From assembly GCA_022842785.1 (NCBI GenBank), contig JALHOW010000001.1, positions 434,001 through 498,000 on the forward strand: 64,000 nt of DNA. Direction: 5' to 3'. Source of the DNA: Hyphomicrobiaceae bacterium. GTDB lineage: Bacteria > Pseudomonadota > Alphaproteobacteria > Rhizobiales > Hyphomicrobiaceae. Both the position numbers and the translations under genes were made by a program. Shown one piece after another: positions 35,771 to 46,110 of this stretch (positions are counted from its first letter, which is position 1; each line of letters opens with the position of its first letter). The notes below the pieces were generated by a model. That model was not told the DNA's origin and did no database searches. It was given only the letters and a program-made list of their open reading frames with translations.

Positions 35771-36361
35771 ATGCTGATGGATATGGAGAACAGTGCCGTG
35801 TCTGAAGACCTCTCGTTCAAGCAGGATGAGCTGCCGGCCGATCGCACCCTTGTCATCGTCGATGACGACAAGGCGTTCCTTCAGCGACTCGGCCGGGCCA
35901 TGGAGCTGCGCGGCTTCGATGTCCGCATGGGGCATTCGGTGGCCGAAGGGCTCGACCTCATCCGCCAGAAGCCGCCGGCTTTCTGCGTCGTCGATATGCG
36001 CCTCGACGATGGCAACGGTCTCGACGTGATCGCGGAACTGGCGCGTATCCGCCCGGACGCGCGCACGATCGTGCTCACCGGCTACGGCAATTTCGCAACC
36101 GCCGTGTCGGCAGTGAAGCTCGGCGCGGTCGACTATCTCGCAAAGCCGGCCGACGCCGATGATGTGACGGACGCGCTCCTTGCCCCTACGGGCGAGCGGG
36201 CGCCCCCGCCCGAAAATCCCATGTCGGCGGACCGTGTGCGCTGGGAGCACATCCAGCGCGTCTATGAGCTCTGCAACCGCAATGTCTCGGAGACGGCGCG
36301 GCGCCTCAACATGCACCGCAGGACGCTGCAGCGCATTCTCGCCAAGCGCGCGCCTAAGTAA
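35771..36361 (+). CDS. regA: Redox response regulator RegA/PrrA/ActR
   Basis: A 196-aa two-domain response regulator. The receiver domain has the acidic pocket VDDDKAFLQRL, phospho-Asp75 in VVDMRLDDGNG, Thr in VLTGYGNFATAV and Lys in YLAKPADADDV. A Pro-rich hinge (APPPENP) leads to the Fis-type helix-turn-helix NVSETARRLNMHRRTLQRIL, nearly invariant across RegA homologues. Three close in-frame ATGs (35771, 35777, 35783) make the exact start uncertain, and none has a strong ribosome site. It acts with RegB, encoded just upstream, to activate or repress redox-regulated promoters. Confidence 0.95.
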   Translation: MLMDMENSAVSEDLSFKQDELPADRTLVIVDDDKAFLQRLGRAMELRGFDVRMGHSVAEGLDLIRQKPPAFCVVDMRLDDGNGLDVIAELARIRPDARTIVLTGYGNFATAVSAVKLGAVDYLAKPADADDVTDALLAPTGERAPPPENPMSADRVRWEHIQRVYELCNRNVSETARRLNMHRRTLQRILAKRAPK

Positions 36362-36366
36362 TCACC

Positions 36367-36888
36367 CTACTCACGCGGAAGCGGCTCGAAGCGCGTGTGC
36401 GCGTCGAATGCCGAGCTGAGCCGTGCGGCCGCCAGTCGCGCATAGTGCAGCGTGAGAGCCTTGCGGCGCGCAGGCGCGAGACGGTGCTCAGGCGCCGGGC
36501 GCAGGATTTCACCGCCGAAGCGATCCGCCACGATCAGGCCCGTGTCCGCTGGAAGGATCTCCTGCGGGAAATCTGTTGCGACGCCGAAGAACAGCGCATC
36601 GCAGTAGTCGCGATATTCCGGCCACTTCTGATCGACCTGGAAGTCGGTGACGCTCGACTTGATCTCGATGATCCAGAGTGTGCCGCTCGGCGAGAGCGCC
36701 ATCACGTCGGCGCGTCGACCATTGGCGAGCGTCATTTCGATCAGGCCGGTCATTTCGTGCTGCGCGAGTACGCGCATGACACCGCGGCAGATCTCAGCGG
36801 CCTTCTCCGATTGCCGATTGTCGGCGATCGCGCCGGGGGCGTCGGGGATGGCTGGATCGCTTGGCGGACTTGAACGTACGAGAGACAT
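36367..36888 (-). CDS. mmcB: MmcB family DNA repair protein
   Basis: A 173-aa protein of the MmcB/DUF1052 family, a nuclease-fold protein required for survival of DNA-damaging agents in Caulobacter. The core RRADVMALSPSGTLWIIEIKSSVTDFQVDQKW contains the PD-(D/E)xK-like D...EIK motif, and the C-terminal GGEILRPAPEHRLAPARRKALTL is also conserved. The start is ATG 36888 (MSLVRSSPPSD); a much longer upstream frame runs through the repeat elements at 36905-37083 and is not coding. It converges with regA, leaving only 5 bp. Confidence 0.9.
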   Translation of the reverse strand: MSLVRSSPPSDPAIPDAPGAIADNRQSEKAAEICRGVMRVLAQHEMTGLIEMTLANGRRADVMALSPSGTLWIIEIKSSVTDFQVDQKWPEYRDYCDALFFGVATDFPQEILPADTGLIVADRFGGEILRPAPEHRLAPARRKALTLHYARLAAARLSSAFDAHTRFEPLPRE

Positions 36889-36904
36889 GGCCCATTCCGT
36901 AGCA

Positions 36905-36983
36905 CGTCGCTGCGCGAGTGGGGCCTTAGCCCCACGCCCCAATCGGGGGACACCCCCGAACCCCCGTCCTTTTTCGACTGGGA
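36905..36983 (+). repeat. REP-like palindromic element, copy A
   Basis: Two stacked palindromes, GGGGCCTTAGCCCC then ATCGGGGGACACCCCCGA, followed by AACCCCCGTCCTTTTT and CGACTGGGA. The architecture and many bases match copy C at 51924 (same orientation) and copy B at 36998 (opposite orientation). It lies just upstream of mmcB. It is the most diverged of the three. Confidence 0.7.
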
Positions 36984-36997
36984 GTTTGCCGCGAGGG

Positions 36998-37083
36998 ACT
37001 TTGTTATAAAAGCGGGCGGGTCCGGGAGGGTGTCCCTCCCGGTAGAGTGCGAGACAAGTCTCGCTCGCGCCAAAGGCGCGACT
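36998..37083 (-). repeat. REP-like palindromic element, copy B
   Basis: Reads on the minus strand as three hairpins: CGCGCC-TTT-GGCGCG, GAGACTTGTCTC, and a 19-bp palindrome CGGGAGGGACACCCTCCCG, then GGACCCGCCCGCTTTTATAA. It is nearly identical to copy C over the central 26 bp. Together with copy A it makes an inverted, tail-to-tail pair filling the 193-bp gap between mmcB and the membrane protein gene. Confidence 0.8.
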
Positions 37084-37510
37084 AAGCTCGCCGCCCGGCA
37101 ATGAGCCAGTAAATGAAACCACCCGTAAAGCCCGCGGTCGCGAATACGGTCCACACGACGCCCAGTTGCGTGGGATCCTGCGCGGCCGCGCTCATGCGGC
37201 TCAGCAACGGCCATGCTGCGAGTACCGCGCCCCCACCGAGAATGTAGTAGAGCGAGGATCGGATGCGCGCGACTTCGCCGACGATGACGAGCAGAATGGC
37301 GGGGATGACCGTAAGGGTCGAGAAAAGCGCGACCGTCTGCTGGGCAAGATCGAACATGGCCGTGACGGAATCGGCGTCGATATCCCGACGGTGAACGCTC
37401 TGCGTGACGCGCTCCATGCCGAGCGTGACCAGAACGAACATGGCAGCGAGCGACGCCAGGATGAAGCCGAGCGGCACCAGGATGATTCGACCAACCGCGC
37501 GCCAGAACAC
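37082..37510 (-). CDS. Small integral membrane protein of unknown function
   Basis: A 142-aa protein with four hydrophobic segments: PLGFILASLAAMFVLVTLG, FSTLTVIPAILLVIVG, YYILGGGAVLAAWPLL and VVWTVFATAGFTGGFIYWLI. It looks like an inner-membrane protein of a type often found beside rlmN in Rhizobiales, but I cannot name the family. The start is taken as GTG 37510, which lies 2 bp after the rlmN stop and uses GAGGAG inside the rlmN 3' end as ribosome site, so it is translationally linked. The open frame extending further upstream overlaps rlmN and is rejected. Confidence 0.75.
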   Translation of the reverse strand: MFWRAVGRIILVPLGFILASLAAMFVLVTLGMERVTQSVHRRDIDADSVTAMFDLAQQTVALFSTLTVIPAILLVIVGEVARIRSSLYYILGGGAVLAAWPLLSRMSAAAQDPTQLGVVWTVFATAGFTGGFIYWLIAGRRA

Positions 37511-37512
37511 GC

Positions 37513-38739
37513 TCAGTGCTCCTCGGTGGCGGTGGCGCGTTCGCTCGCGCGCAGCTTGACGCTCTCGGACTTGAGCTGGCCACAGGCCGCGAGGATGTCG
37601 CGGCCGCGCGGTGTGCGCACGGGGCTTGCGTAACCCGCGCGGTTCACGACCTCGGCGAAACGCTCGATCTGCTCCCAGTCCGAGCACTCGTAGGCCGTGC
37701 CGGGCCAGGGATTGAAGGGAATGAGATTGATCTTTGCGGGGATGCCAGCGAGCAGGCGCACGAGCGCGCGCGCTTCTGCGAGGCTGTCGTTGACACCTTT
37801 GAGCATGACGTACTCGAAGGTAATGCGCCGTGCATTGGAGAGGCCGGGATAGGCGCGGCAGGCTTCGAGCAGTTCGGCAATAGGGTACTTCTTGTTGATC
37901 GGAACGAGCACGTCGCGCAGGTCGTCGCGCGTCGCGTGGAGCGAGATCGCGAGCATGGTGTCGGCTTCCTCGCCCCAGCGCGCGATATTCGGCACCACGC
38001 CCGATGTCGAGAGCGTGATGCGGCGCTTGGAGAAGGCGAGCCCACCACTGTCGGACGCCGTGAGCATTGCGTCACGCACGTTGTCGAAATTGTAGAGCGG
38101 TTCGCCCATGCCCATGAGCACGATGTTGGTGATCTTGCGCTCGGTGGACGGCAGGAGATGCGTGTCCTTGATCTCGACGCCTTCCGGCGCACCAGCCGGC
38201 CAGTCGCCGATGCGATCGCGGGCGAGCAGGATCTGCCCGACGATCTCGGAAACCTCGAGATTGCGCACGAGACGCTGCGTGCCCGTATGGCAGAACGAGC
38301 AATTGAGGGTGCAGCCGACCTGCGAGGAAATGCACAGCGTGCCGCGGTCGCTCTCCGGGATGTAGACCGTCTCGATCTCGGGGGCGCGGGCCTCATGGCC
38401 ACGCCGCGGCAGGCGCAGGAGCCACTTGCGGGTGCCGTCGGCGGAAATCTGCTCGGTGACGATCTCGGGGCGCGCGAGCGTGTAGGCGGCCGCGAGCCGG
38501 GCCCGAACGTCCTTGGAGATATCCGTCATGGCGTCAAACGATGTGACGCCGTGCGCGTAGATCCACGTCCAGAGCTGGCCAACGCGCATCCGCCGCTGCC
38601 GCTCGGGCACGCCTATGGCAGCCAGCGCCGCGCTCAGTCCATCGCGACTGAGGCCGGCGAGCGTCGGCAGTGGTGCACCGTCGGTCGCCGACGGGGTCGG
38701 TTGTTGCGGTGCGGGGGTCGAATCGAGGACCAGGACCAT
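37513..38739 (-). CDS. rlmN: 23S rRNA (adenine2503-C2) / tRNA methyltransferase RlmN
   Basis: A 408-aa radical-SAM enzyme. The iron-sulfur CxxxCxxC is in [16 protein letters not shown]. The SAM-binding [12 protein letters not shown] and the C-terminal [14 protein letters not shown], with the Cys that carries the transient methyl, are both present. It methylates C2 of A2503 in 23S rRNA and A37 of some tRNAs, improving fidelity. ATG 38739 ([11 protein letters not shown]) is chosen; an open frame of 69 extra codons upstream reads through the intergenic inverted repeat. It is divergent from fabA and co-transcribed with a small membrane protein. Confidence 0.95.
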   Translation of the reverse strand: MVLVLDSTPAPQQPTPSATDGAPLPTLAGLSRDGLSAALAAIGVPERQRRMRVGQLWTWIYAHGVTSFDAMTDISKDVRARLAAAYTLARPEIVTEQISADGTRKWLLRLPRRGHEARAPEIETVYIPESDRGTLCISSQVGCTLNCSFCHTGTQRLVRNLEVSEIVGQILLARDRIGDWPAGAPEGVEIKDTHLLPSTERKITNIVLMGMGEPLYNFDNVRDAMLTASDSGGLAFSKRRITLSTSGVVPNIARWGEEADTMLAISLHATRDDLRDVLVPINKKYPIAELLEACRAYPGLSNARRITFEYVMLKGVNDSLAEARALVRLLAGIPAKINLIPFNPWPGTAYECSDWEQIERFAEVVNRAGYASPVRTPRGRDILAACGQLKSESVKLRASERATATEEH

Positions 38740-38837
38740 GAAGTTGGAACCATTCGCGTCTGATTTGTGCCCCTTATATAGGGTGTCGCGCTCAGGAGCC
38801 ACGGCTGCGACGATGCGGCACTTGCTGGATTTGGGCA

Positions 38838-38890
38838 ATGTTGCAGCGTTTGAAGCCCGGATTGAATGTGTTAGGTAAACGCTGCAACAT
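38838..38890. promoter_or_regulatory. 14-bp inverted repeat between rlmN and fabA
   Basis: ATGTTGCAGCGTTT (38838-38851) and its exact complement AAACGCTGCAACAT (38877-38890) are separated by 25 bp, with half-sites 39 bp apart start to start. It lies 86 bp upstream of fabA and 99 bp from rlmN. Such a long perfect repeat suggests a regulator binding two sites, or a transcript hairpin. A 13-bp direct repeat GGGGCAGGGGCAA (38927 and 38957) lies closer to fabA. Confidence 0.5.
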
Positions 38891-38976
38891 TTTCGGCACC
38901 GGGCGCGCACGCGACGGCCTGGGCGTGGGGCAGGGGCAAGGGACACCGAACATTCGGGGGCAGGGGCAACAGCGAA

Positions 38977-39519
38977 ATGGCAGAGCGGCGTTCAAGCTTC
39001 GACTATGACGATCTTCTGGCGTGCGGTCGCGCTGAACTGTTCGGCGCGGGTAATGCCCAGCTGCCGCTTCCGCCCATGCTGATGTTCGATCGCATTACGC
39101 ATGTTTCCGAGGAAGGCGGCGCGCACGGCAAGGGCCAGATCAAGGCGACGCTCGCGGTCGCCGGTAATCCGAATTGCGACTGGTTCTTCTCCTGCCACTT
39201 CAAGGACGATCCCGTGATGCCGGGATGCCTTGGCCTCGATGCACTCTGGCAGCTCACCGGCTTCTACCTCGGCTGGCTCGGGGCGCCGGGTCGCGGGCGC
39301 GCGCTCGGCGTCGGCGAGGTCAAGTTCTCCGGCATGGTTCTGCCCACGGTGCGGATGCTCGAGTACACTGTCGACATCAAGCGCGTCATCCTGCGCAAGC
39401 TGAAGCTCGGCATCGGTGACGGGACGCTGACGGCGGACGGCCAGGTGATCTATACGGCGAGCGAGCTGAAAGTCGGATTGTTCGAGACCGGGCAGGAGGC
39501 GGGTAGCGCCACGGCCTGA
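38977..39519 (+). CDS. fabA: 3-hydroxydecanoyl-ACP dehydratase/isomerase
   Basis: A 180-aa FabA. The active-site His lies in [24 protein letters not shown] and the conserved Asp-containing helix is the GCLGLDAL part. The N-terminal [20 protein letters not shown] is also typical. It dehydrates 3-hydroxydecanoyl-ACP and isomerises trans-2 to cis-3, opening the anaerobic route to unsaturated fatty acids. It is followed by fabB and fabI on the same strand, the usual alphaproteobacterial block. The Fur-family gene irr, which precedes fabA in many Rhizobiales, is not here. Confidence 0.97.
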   Translation: MAERRSSFDYDDLLACGRAELFGAGNAQLPLPPMLMFDRITHVSEEGGAHGKGQIKATLAVAGNPNCDWFFSCHFKDDPVMPGCLGLDALWQLTGFYLGWLGAPGRGRALGVGEVKFSGMVLPTVRMLEYTVDIKRVILRKLKLGIGDGTLTADGQVIYTASELKVGLFETGQEAGSATA

Positions 39520-39639
39520 GACCATATAAGCCACCTGCCCCAAATAGCCGGATGCAAGTGGCCGGATGATTGTTATGAGGGTGGCTTCGGACTGCGCACC
39601 CGTGCAGCGCGGGCCGCTCCAGCGGAAGGAAGGCGGAGA

Positions 39640-40866
39640 ATGAGGCGGGTCGTCGTTACCGGGATGGGCATCGTCTCATCCATCGGCAACAGCACGCAGG
39701 AAGTGCTTGCTTCACTCCGCGAGGCCAAATCCGGCATCACGCGGGCCGAGAAGTACGCAGAACTCGGCTTTCGCTGTCAGGTTCATGGTGCGCCGACCAT
39801 CGATTGGGAGCAGGCCGTACCGCGCAAGCCCAAGCGCTTCATGGAAGCCGGCGTTGCATGGAACTACATTGCCATGGAGCAGGCGATCCGCGACGCCGGG
39901 CTCGAAGCCAGCGATGTCGTCAACGAGCGCACCGGCATCATCGTAGGCTCGGGCGGCCCCTCGACACACGCCATTGTCCGCGCCGCCGAAACGACACGCG
40001 ACAAGGGCCCGAAGAAAATCGGCCCCTTCGAAGTACCGAAGGCCATGTGCTCGGGTCCGTCGGGCGTTCTCGCCACGAGCTTCCAGATCAAGGGCGTGAA
40101 CTACTCGATTTCATCGGCCTGCGCGACGTCGGCGCACTGCATCGGCAATGCCGCCGAGATGATCCAGTGGGGCAAGCAGGACGTCATGTTCGCGGGCGGC
40201 TGCGAGGAGCTCGACTGGACGCTCTCGGTGCTTTTCGACGCCATGGGCGCGATGGCGAGCAAGTTCAACGACACGCCGTCCACGGCCTCGCGGGCCTATG
40301 ACGTCAACCGCGACGGTTTCGTGATTGCGGGTGGGGCCGGAATGCTTGTCCTCGAGGAGCGCGAGCGCGCGATTGCCCGGGGCGCCAAGATCTACGGCGA
40401 GCTCGTCGGCTATGCCGCCAACTCGGATGGCTTCGATATGGTGGCCCCGTCCGGCGAGGGGGCGGTCCGTTGCATGCGCAAGGCATTGGAGGGTTTTGAC
40501 GGTAAGGGGATCGGAAAAGTCGACTACATCAACCCCCACGGCACGGGCACGCCAGTCGGTGACGAGCGCGAAATCGCAGCCATCCGCGAGGTCTTCGGGA
40601 AGGACATTCCGCCCATTTCCTCGACTAAATCGCTCACCGGGCACTCGCTTGGCGCCATCGGCGTGCAGGAAGCGATCTTTTCGCTCCTCATGCTGAACAA
40701 TGGTTTCATTTGCGAGAGCGCCAACATCCAGGAACTGGATCCGGCGTTCACTGATGTTCCGATCGTTCGGGAACGTCGGGATGTTTCTCTTAACTGTGTG
40801 CTGTCGAACAGCTTTGGTTTCGGCGGAACGAATGCCACCCTGGCATTCCACCGCCATTCAGGTTAA
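39640..40866 (+). CDS. fabB: 3-oxoacyl-ACP synthase I (KAS I)
   Basis: A 408-aa condensing enzyme. The nucleophilic Cys is in [14 protein letters not shown], and the two catalytic His are in [11 protein letters not shown] and [13 protein letters not shown]. The C-terminal [13 protein letters not shown] is the glycine-rich oxyanion loop. KAS I elongates cis-3-decenoyl-ACP, pairing with FabA to make unsaturated fatty acids, which the 120-bp distance to fabA supports. The start ATG 39640 follows GGAAGGCGGAGA. Confidence 0.96.
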   Translation: MRRVVVTGMGIVSSIGNSTQEVLASLREAKSGITRAEKYAELGFRCQVHGAPTIDWEQAVPRKPKRFMEAGVAWNYIAMEQAIRDAGLEASDVVNERTGIIVGSGGPSTHAIVRAAETTRDKGPKKIGPFEVPKAMCSGPSGVLATSFQIKGVNYSISSACATSAHCIGNAAEMIQWGKQDVMFAGGCEELDWTLSVLFDAMGAMASKFNDTPSTASRAYDVNRDGFVIAGGAGMLVLEERERAIARGAKIYGELVGYAANSDGFDMVAPSGEGAVRCMRKALEGFDGKGIGKVDYINPHGTGTPVGDEREIAAIREVFGKDIPPISSTKSLTGHSLGAIGVQEAIFSLLMLNNGFICESANIQELDPAFTDVPIVRERRDVSLNCVLSNSFGFGGTNATLAFHRHSG

Positions 40867-41042
40867 GGGCAGGGCGCCGACGGCGCCGCTCCCTTCCTCC
40901 TGGCGGTCCGGTCGGGCGCACTTGGCGCCCCAGAGGGTGCCAGGATCCAATGGAGCATTTTCGCCGTGACAAGGCGACGGCCACTCAGCGCTGCTGGCTT
41001 TCAGCAGCCCGCCGGGCCGATCTCGTTACCGTAGGGGCTCGA

Positions 41043-41915
41043 ATGAGCGAGAAAGATATTCTGGCGCCGGGTGCGCTGATGGCCGGCAAGCGCGGCCTCG
41101 TGATGGGCGTCGCCAACGATCGCTCGATCGCGTGGGGCATCGCGACGGCACTTGCCAAGCATGGCGCCAAGCTCGCGTTCACCTACCAGGGTGATGCGTT
41201 CGGCCGCCGCGCGGTGCCGCTTGCCGAGTCGGTCGGCTCGGAAGTCATCGTGCCGTGCGATGTGAGCGACCTGGCCAGCGTCGACAGTGTGTTCAGCGAG
41301 ATCGAGAACAAGTGGGGCGGCCTCGACTTCGTCGTGCACGCGCTCGCCTTTTCGGATCGGCGCGAGCTCATGGGCCGCTACTCCGACACCACGCGCGACA
41401 ACTTCACCAATACCATGGTGATCTCCTGCTTCTCCTTCACGGAGATTGCCAAGCGCGCAGCCCCACTCATGAAGAACGGTGGATCGCTGCTGACGCTGAC
41501 CTATGGCGGCTCGGAGCGCGTCGTGCCCTCGTACAACGTCATGGGCGTCGCCAAGGCGGCACTCGAAGCCTCGGTTCGCTACCTGGCCGCCGATTTCGGC
41601 CCGCAGGGTATTCGCGTGAATGCGCTCTCGGCTGGTCCCATGCGCACGCTCGCTGGTGCGGCTATTTCCGATGCCCGCGTCATCTTCAACTTCCAGGGCG
41701 ACAGCGCGCCCTTGCGGCGCACGCCGACGCTCTCGGAGGTCGGTGGTTCGGCCTTGTACCTGCTGTCGGACCTCGGGGGCGGCGTGACGGGCGAGGTGCA
41801 CTACGTCGACTGCGGCTACAATATCGTGTCCATGCCCTCTCTCGAGTCGCTGAAGGCCCAGGACGAACTGGTCGAGAAAGCCCGCGCCACGCTCAAGGAC
41901 GCCGGCAAGGGCTGA
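41043..41915 (+). CDS. fabI: Enoyl-ACP reductase (NADH)
   Basis: A 290-aa FabI of the SDR fold. The nucleotide loop is [16 protein letters not shown]. The catalytic YxxxxxxK is YNVMGVAK within [32 protein letters not shown] forms the substrate-binding loop. It reduces trans-2-enoyl-ACP, completing each elongation round. The start at ATG 41043 ([10 protein letters not shown]) is chosen over an open frame reaching 40950. It is third in the fabA-fabB-fabI series; a pair of hairpins follows before icd. Confidence 0.95.
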   Translation: MSEKDILAPGALMAGKRGLVMGVANDRSIAWGIATALAKHGAKLAFTYQGDAFGRRAVPLAESVGSEVIVPCDVSDLASVDSVFSEIENKWGGLDFVVHALAFSDRRELMGRYSDTTRDNFTNTMVISCFSFTEIAKRAAPLMKNGGSLLTLTYGGSERVVPSYNVMGVAKAALEASVRYLAADFGPQGIRVNALSAGPMRTLAGAAISDARVIFNFQGDSAPLRRTPTLSEVGGSALYLLSDLGGGVTGEVHYVDCGYNIVSMPSLESLKAQDELVEKARATLKDAGKG

Positions 41916-41950
41916 AGCCCCAATCTTCCAACATCCCAGACTTAAGCAGC

Positions 41951-41989
41951 ATGGCGCTTCCATCGGGAGCGCCATCGCACTATGGTGCG
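41951..41989 (+). other. Two hairpins between fabI and icd
   Basis: ATGGCGCT/AGCGCCAT with a 9-nt loop (41951-41975) is followed by CGCAC/GTGCG with a 4-nt loop (41976-41989). There is no T tract. They may end the fab transcript or shape the icd leader. Confidence 0.4.
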
Positions 41990-42033
41990 CCGCGAAATTC
42001 ATGGGTCTGCGCCGAGAGAAGAGGAACCGCAAT

Positions 42034-43248
42034 ATGTCCAAGATCAAAGTAACGGGAACGGTCGTCGAAATGGACGGCGACGAGATGACCCGCATCATCT
42101 GGCAGCTGATCAAGGACAAGCTGATCCACCCCTATCTCGACCTCAAGCTCGAGTACTACGATCTCGGCGTGGAGGCGCGCGACAAGACCAACGACCAGAT
42201 CACCATCGACGCCGCCAACGCCACGAAGAAGCACGGCGTCGCAGTGAAGTGCGCGACCATCACGCCGGATGAGGCCCGCGTCGAAGAGTTCAAGCTCAAG
42301 GACATGTGGAAGAGCCCGAACGGGACGATCCGCAACATCCTCGGCGGCACCATCTTCCGCGAGCCCATTATCTGCAAGAACGTGCCGCGCCTCGTGCCCG
42401 GCTGGACGCAGCCTTTCGTCATCGGCCGCCACGCTTTCGGCGACCAATATCGCGCGACGGACTTCAAGTTCCCCGGCAAGGGCACCATCACGCTGAAGTT
42501 TGTCGGCGAGGACGGCCAGGTCATCGAGAAGGAAGTCATCAAGACGCCGGGCTCGGGCGTAACGATGGCCATGTTCAACTATGACGAGTCCATCCGCGAC
42601 TTCGCTCGCGCCTCGTTCAACTACGGCCTCGCCCGCAACTATCCGGTCTACCTCTCGACGAAGAACACGATCCTCAAGGTCTACGACGGCCGCTTCAAGG
42701 ACATTTTCCAGGAGGTCTTCGACAAGGAATTCAAGGCCGAGTTCGACAAGCGCAAGCTCACCTACGAGCACCGCCTGATCGACGACATGGTGGCGGCGTG
42801 CCTGAAGTGGTCCGGCGGCTATGTCTGGGCCTGTAAGAACTACGACGGCGATGTGCAGTCCGACACGGCAGCCCAGGGCTTCGGCTCGCTCGGCCTCATG
42901 ACCTCGGTGCTGATGACGCCCGATGGCAAGACCTGCGAAGCCGAGGCCGCGCACGGCACGGTCACGCGCCACTACCGGGAGCACCAGAAGGGCCGCGAGA
43001 CGTCGACAAACTCCATGGCCTCGATCTTCGCCTGGACGCGCGGCCTCGCTCATCGCGCCAAGCTCGACAACACCCCGGAGCTGGCCAAGTTCTCGAGCAC
43101 GCTCGAGAAGGTCTGCATCGACACGGTCGAGTCGGGCTTCATGACGAAGGATCTTGCGCTGCTCGTCGGTGATCAGCAGAAGTGGCTCTCGACGACAGGC
43201 TTCCTCGACAAGATCGACGAGAACCTCAAGAAGGCCATGACAGCGTAA
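42034..43248 (+). CDS. icd: NADP-dependent isocitrate dehydrogenase
   Basis: A 404-aa homodimeric IDH of the eukaryote-like type II subfamily. Hallmarks are [11 protein letters not shown] near the N-terminus, [21 protein letters not shown] with the substrate Ser and Arg, and the [23 protein letters not shown] and [17 protein letters not shown] segments for metal and NADP. It makes 2-oxoglutarate and NADPH. ATG 42034 (MSKIKVTGT) has AGAGGAA 9 bp upstream; an in-frame ATG at 42001 is less likely. A terminator-like inverted repeat follows. Confidence 0.97.
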   Translation: MSKIKVTGTVVEMDGDEMTRIIWQLIKDKLIHPYLDLKLEYYDLGVEARDKTNDQITIDAANATKKHGVAVKCATITPDEARVEEFKLKDMWKSPNGTIRNILGGTIFREPIICKNVPRLVPGWTQPFVIGRHAFGDQYRATDFKFPGKGTITLKFVGEDGQVIEKEVIKTPGSGVTMAMFNYDESIRDFARASFNYGLARNYPVYLSTKNTILKVYDGRFKDIFQEVFDKEFKAEFDKRKLTYEHRLIDDMVAACLKWSGGYVWACKNYDGDVQSDTAAQGFGSLGLMTSVLMTPDGKTCEAEAAHGTVTRHYREHQKGRETSTNSMASIFAWTRGLAHRAKLDNTPELAKFSSTLEKVCIDTVESGFMTKDLALLVGDQQKWLSTTGFLDKIDENLKKAMTA

Positions 43249-44331
<1,083 letters not shown>

Positions 44332-44460
44332 CTGCGTCGCCGCCCAAAGGCTCAGCCCTACTCTCAGCGCGCGGCAGGCAGCCCACCGACCGGCTGGCAC
44401 TTTTGCGCGCGGCTGCCATTATGGCGCCAACACAACAGAAACACCGGGAGATTGCGCTCG

Positions 44461-46041
44461 ATGAGGAAGACGGCAGGATATTTGCTGGCCGCTGCAGCCA
44501 GCTTTATTGGAATGGGTTCCGCCGGCGCCGAGACGCCGGTGCGTGGGGGAACGCTCAATTTCGCGGTCGTCGCGGAGCCGCCCAACTACGATTGTCATTC
44601 GAACACGACGTTTGGTCACACGCATCCGATCGCGCCGCATTATTCGACGCTCCTCAAATTCCACGGCAAGACGTATCCGGATGTCAGCGGCGATCTCGCC
44701 GAATCCTGGAGCGCTGCACCTGATGGCCTGAGCTTCACCTTCAAGCTCCACAAGGGCGTCAAGTTTCACGACGGCTCACCGATGACCTCTGCCGACGTGA
44801 AGGCGAGCTACGAGCGCATCATTCGGCCGCAAGAGGGGATCGTCTCGGTGCGGCGCTCCTACTATTCCGACTTCGGTGATATCGAGACGCCGGATGATCT
44901 CACGGTGGTCTTCAAGATGAAGGCGCCGGTTGCGGGCGTGCTTCAGCTTCTCGCCTCGCCGTTCAACTGCATTTACAGCGCCGCCAAGCTCAAGGAAAAT
45001 CCGCGTTATCCAGAGCGCGAGATCATGGGCACGGGGGCCTTCACGTTCGTGGAGCATGTGCGCGGCTCGAGTTGGGCCGCCAAGCGCTTCGACCAATACT
45101 TCAAGCCCGATCTGCCGTACCTCGACGGCTACAAGGCATTCTTCGTGAAGTCGCCGACGGTGCTCACGGGTATGCTCGGCGGGCAGTTCGATGCCGAGTT
45201 CCGCTTCCGCTCACCCGGCGAGCGCGATCAGCTCGTGTCCCAGATGGGCGACAAAGTCTGGGTGAAGGAACAGCCGCTGACGTCGGCGCTGATCATCATC
45301 TTCAACACCAAGCGTCCGCCCTTCGATAACCTGAAGGTCCGCCAGGCACTCTCCATGGCGGTCGATCGCTGGGGCGGGGGCGCCGCGCTCGGCAAGATCT
45401 CCGCGATCCGCTATGTCGGTGGCGTCGCGCGTCCGGGCTACGAGATGGCGCTGCCGGAGAGCGATCTCGTCAAGCTGCCGGGTTTTGGCAAGGATGCTGC
45501 GGCTGCCCGCGCCGAAGCGACCAAGATTCTCAAGGAGGCCGGCGTCGACAAGCTCTCATTCAAGCTGCTCAATCGCTCGGCCACGGATCCCTACACGACG
45601 GCCGGCGTGTATCTGCTCGACCAGTGGCGCCGGATTGGCGTTACTGCGCAGCATGAGCAGTACGAGACGGCGCCCTACCAGGCCGCTCTGTCGGGTGGAA
45701 ACTTCGACGTCGCGATCGAATTCATCTCGGACTACACCGACGACCCGACGCTGCAGTTCACCAAGCTGCTCTCGAAGCGCCTGTCGCCCGTCGGCTACTC
45801 GGGGCATGAGGATGACAAGGTCGATGAGCTCTACAAGGCGCAGCAGCGCGCTATCGATCCGGTGGAGCGCAAGCGGATCGTGAACGAGCTCGATCGCCAC
45901 GTGCTCACGATGTCGTATGCCGTGCCCTTCCTCTGGTTCCAGAGGATCACCGTCCAGCCGACGCGTATGAAGGGTTGGTACGCCATGCCGAGCCACTACC
46001 TCGGTCAGGATCTCTCGGACGTCTGGCTGCTGCCGAAGTGA
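44461..46041 (+). CDS. ABC transporter substrate-binding protein, family 5 (peptide/nickel/opine type)
   Basis: A 526-aa periplasmic binding protein. The signal peptide covers residues 1-23 (AGYLLAAAASFIGMGSAGAE). The body has RGGTLNFAVVAEPPNYD, LAESWSAAPDGLSFTFKLHKGVKF and FNTKRPPFDNLKVRQALSMAVDR, the SBP_bac_5 pattern. Ligands in this family include oligopeptides, opines, nickel and plant compounds; nothing here decides. No permease or ATPase genes lie next to it, so it is an orphan that must borrow a transporter or act in chemoreception. ATG 44461 has GGAG at about 9 bp. Confidence 0.92.
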   Translation: MRKTAGYLLAAAASFIGMGSAGAETPVRGGTLNFAVVAEPPNYDCHSNTTFGHTHPIAPHYSTLLKFHGKTYPDVSGDLAESWSAAPDGLSFTFKLHKGVKFHDGSPMTSADVKASYERIIRPQEGIVSVRRSYYSDFGDIETPDDLTVVFKMKAPVAGVLQLLASPFNCIYSAAKLKENPRYPEREIMGTGAFTFVEHVRGSSWAAKRFDQYFKPDLPYLDGYKAFFVKSPTVLTGMLGGQFDAEFRFRSPGERDQLVSQMGDKVWVKEQPLTSALIIIFNTKRPPFDNLKVRQALSMAVDRWGGGAALGKISAIRYVGGVARPGYEMALPESDLVKLPGFGKDAAAARAEATKILKEAGVDKLSFKLLNRSATDPYTTAGVYLLDQWRRIGVTAQHEQYETAPYQAALSGGNFDVAIEFISDYTDDPTLQFTKLLSKRLSPVGYSGHEDDKVDELYKAQQRAIDPVERKRIVNELDRHVLTMSYAVPFLWFQRITVQPTRMKGWYAMPSHYLGQDLSDVWLLPK

Positions 46042-46110
46042 TCGAAGCCATGTGACCCATTGCCTTCGTGCCGTCTCAGGCTGCGTGGGGGCAATGGTTC
46101 AGCTATCGGC

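Noticed and set aside
34847-36316. A 489-codon open frame on the minus strand
   Set aside because: It is antisense to regB and regA and has no recognisable motif.
36889-37122. Upstream extension of mmcB
   Set aside because: It runs through both REP-like elements; the conserved protein begins at 36888.
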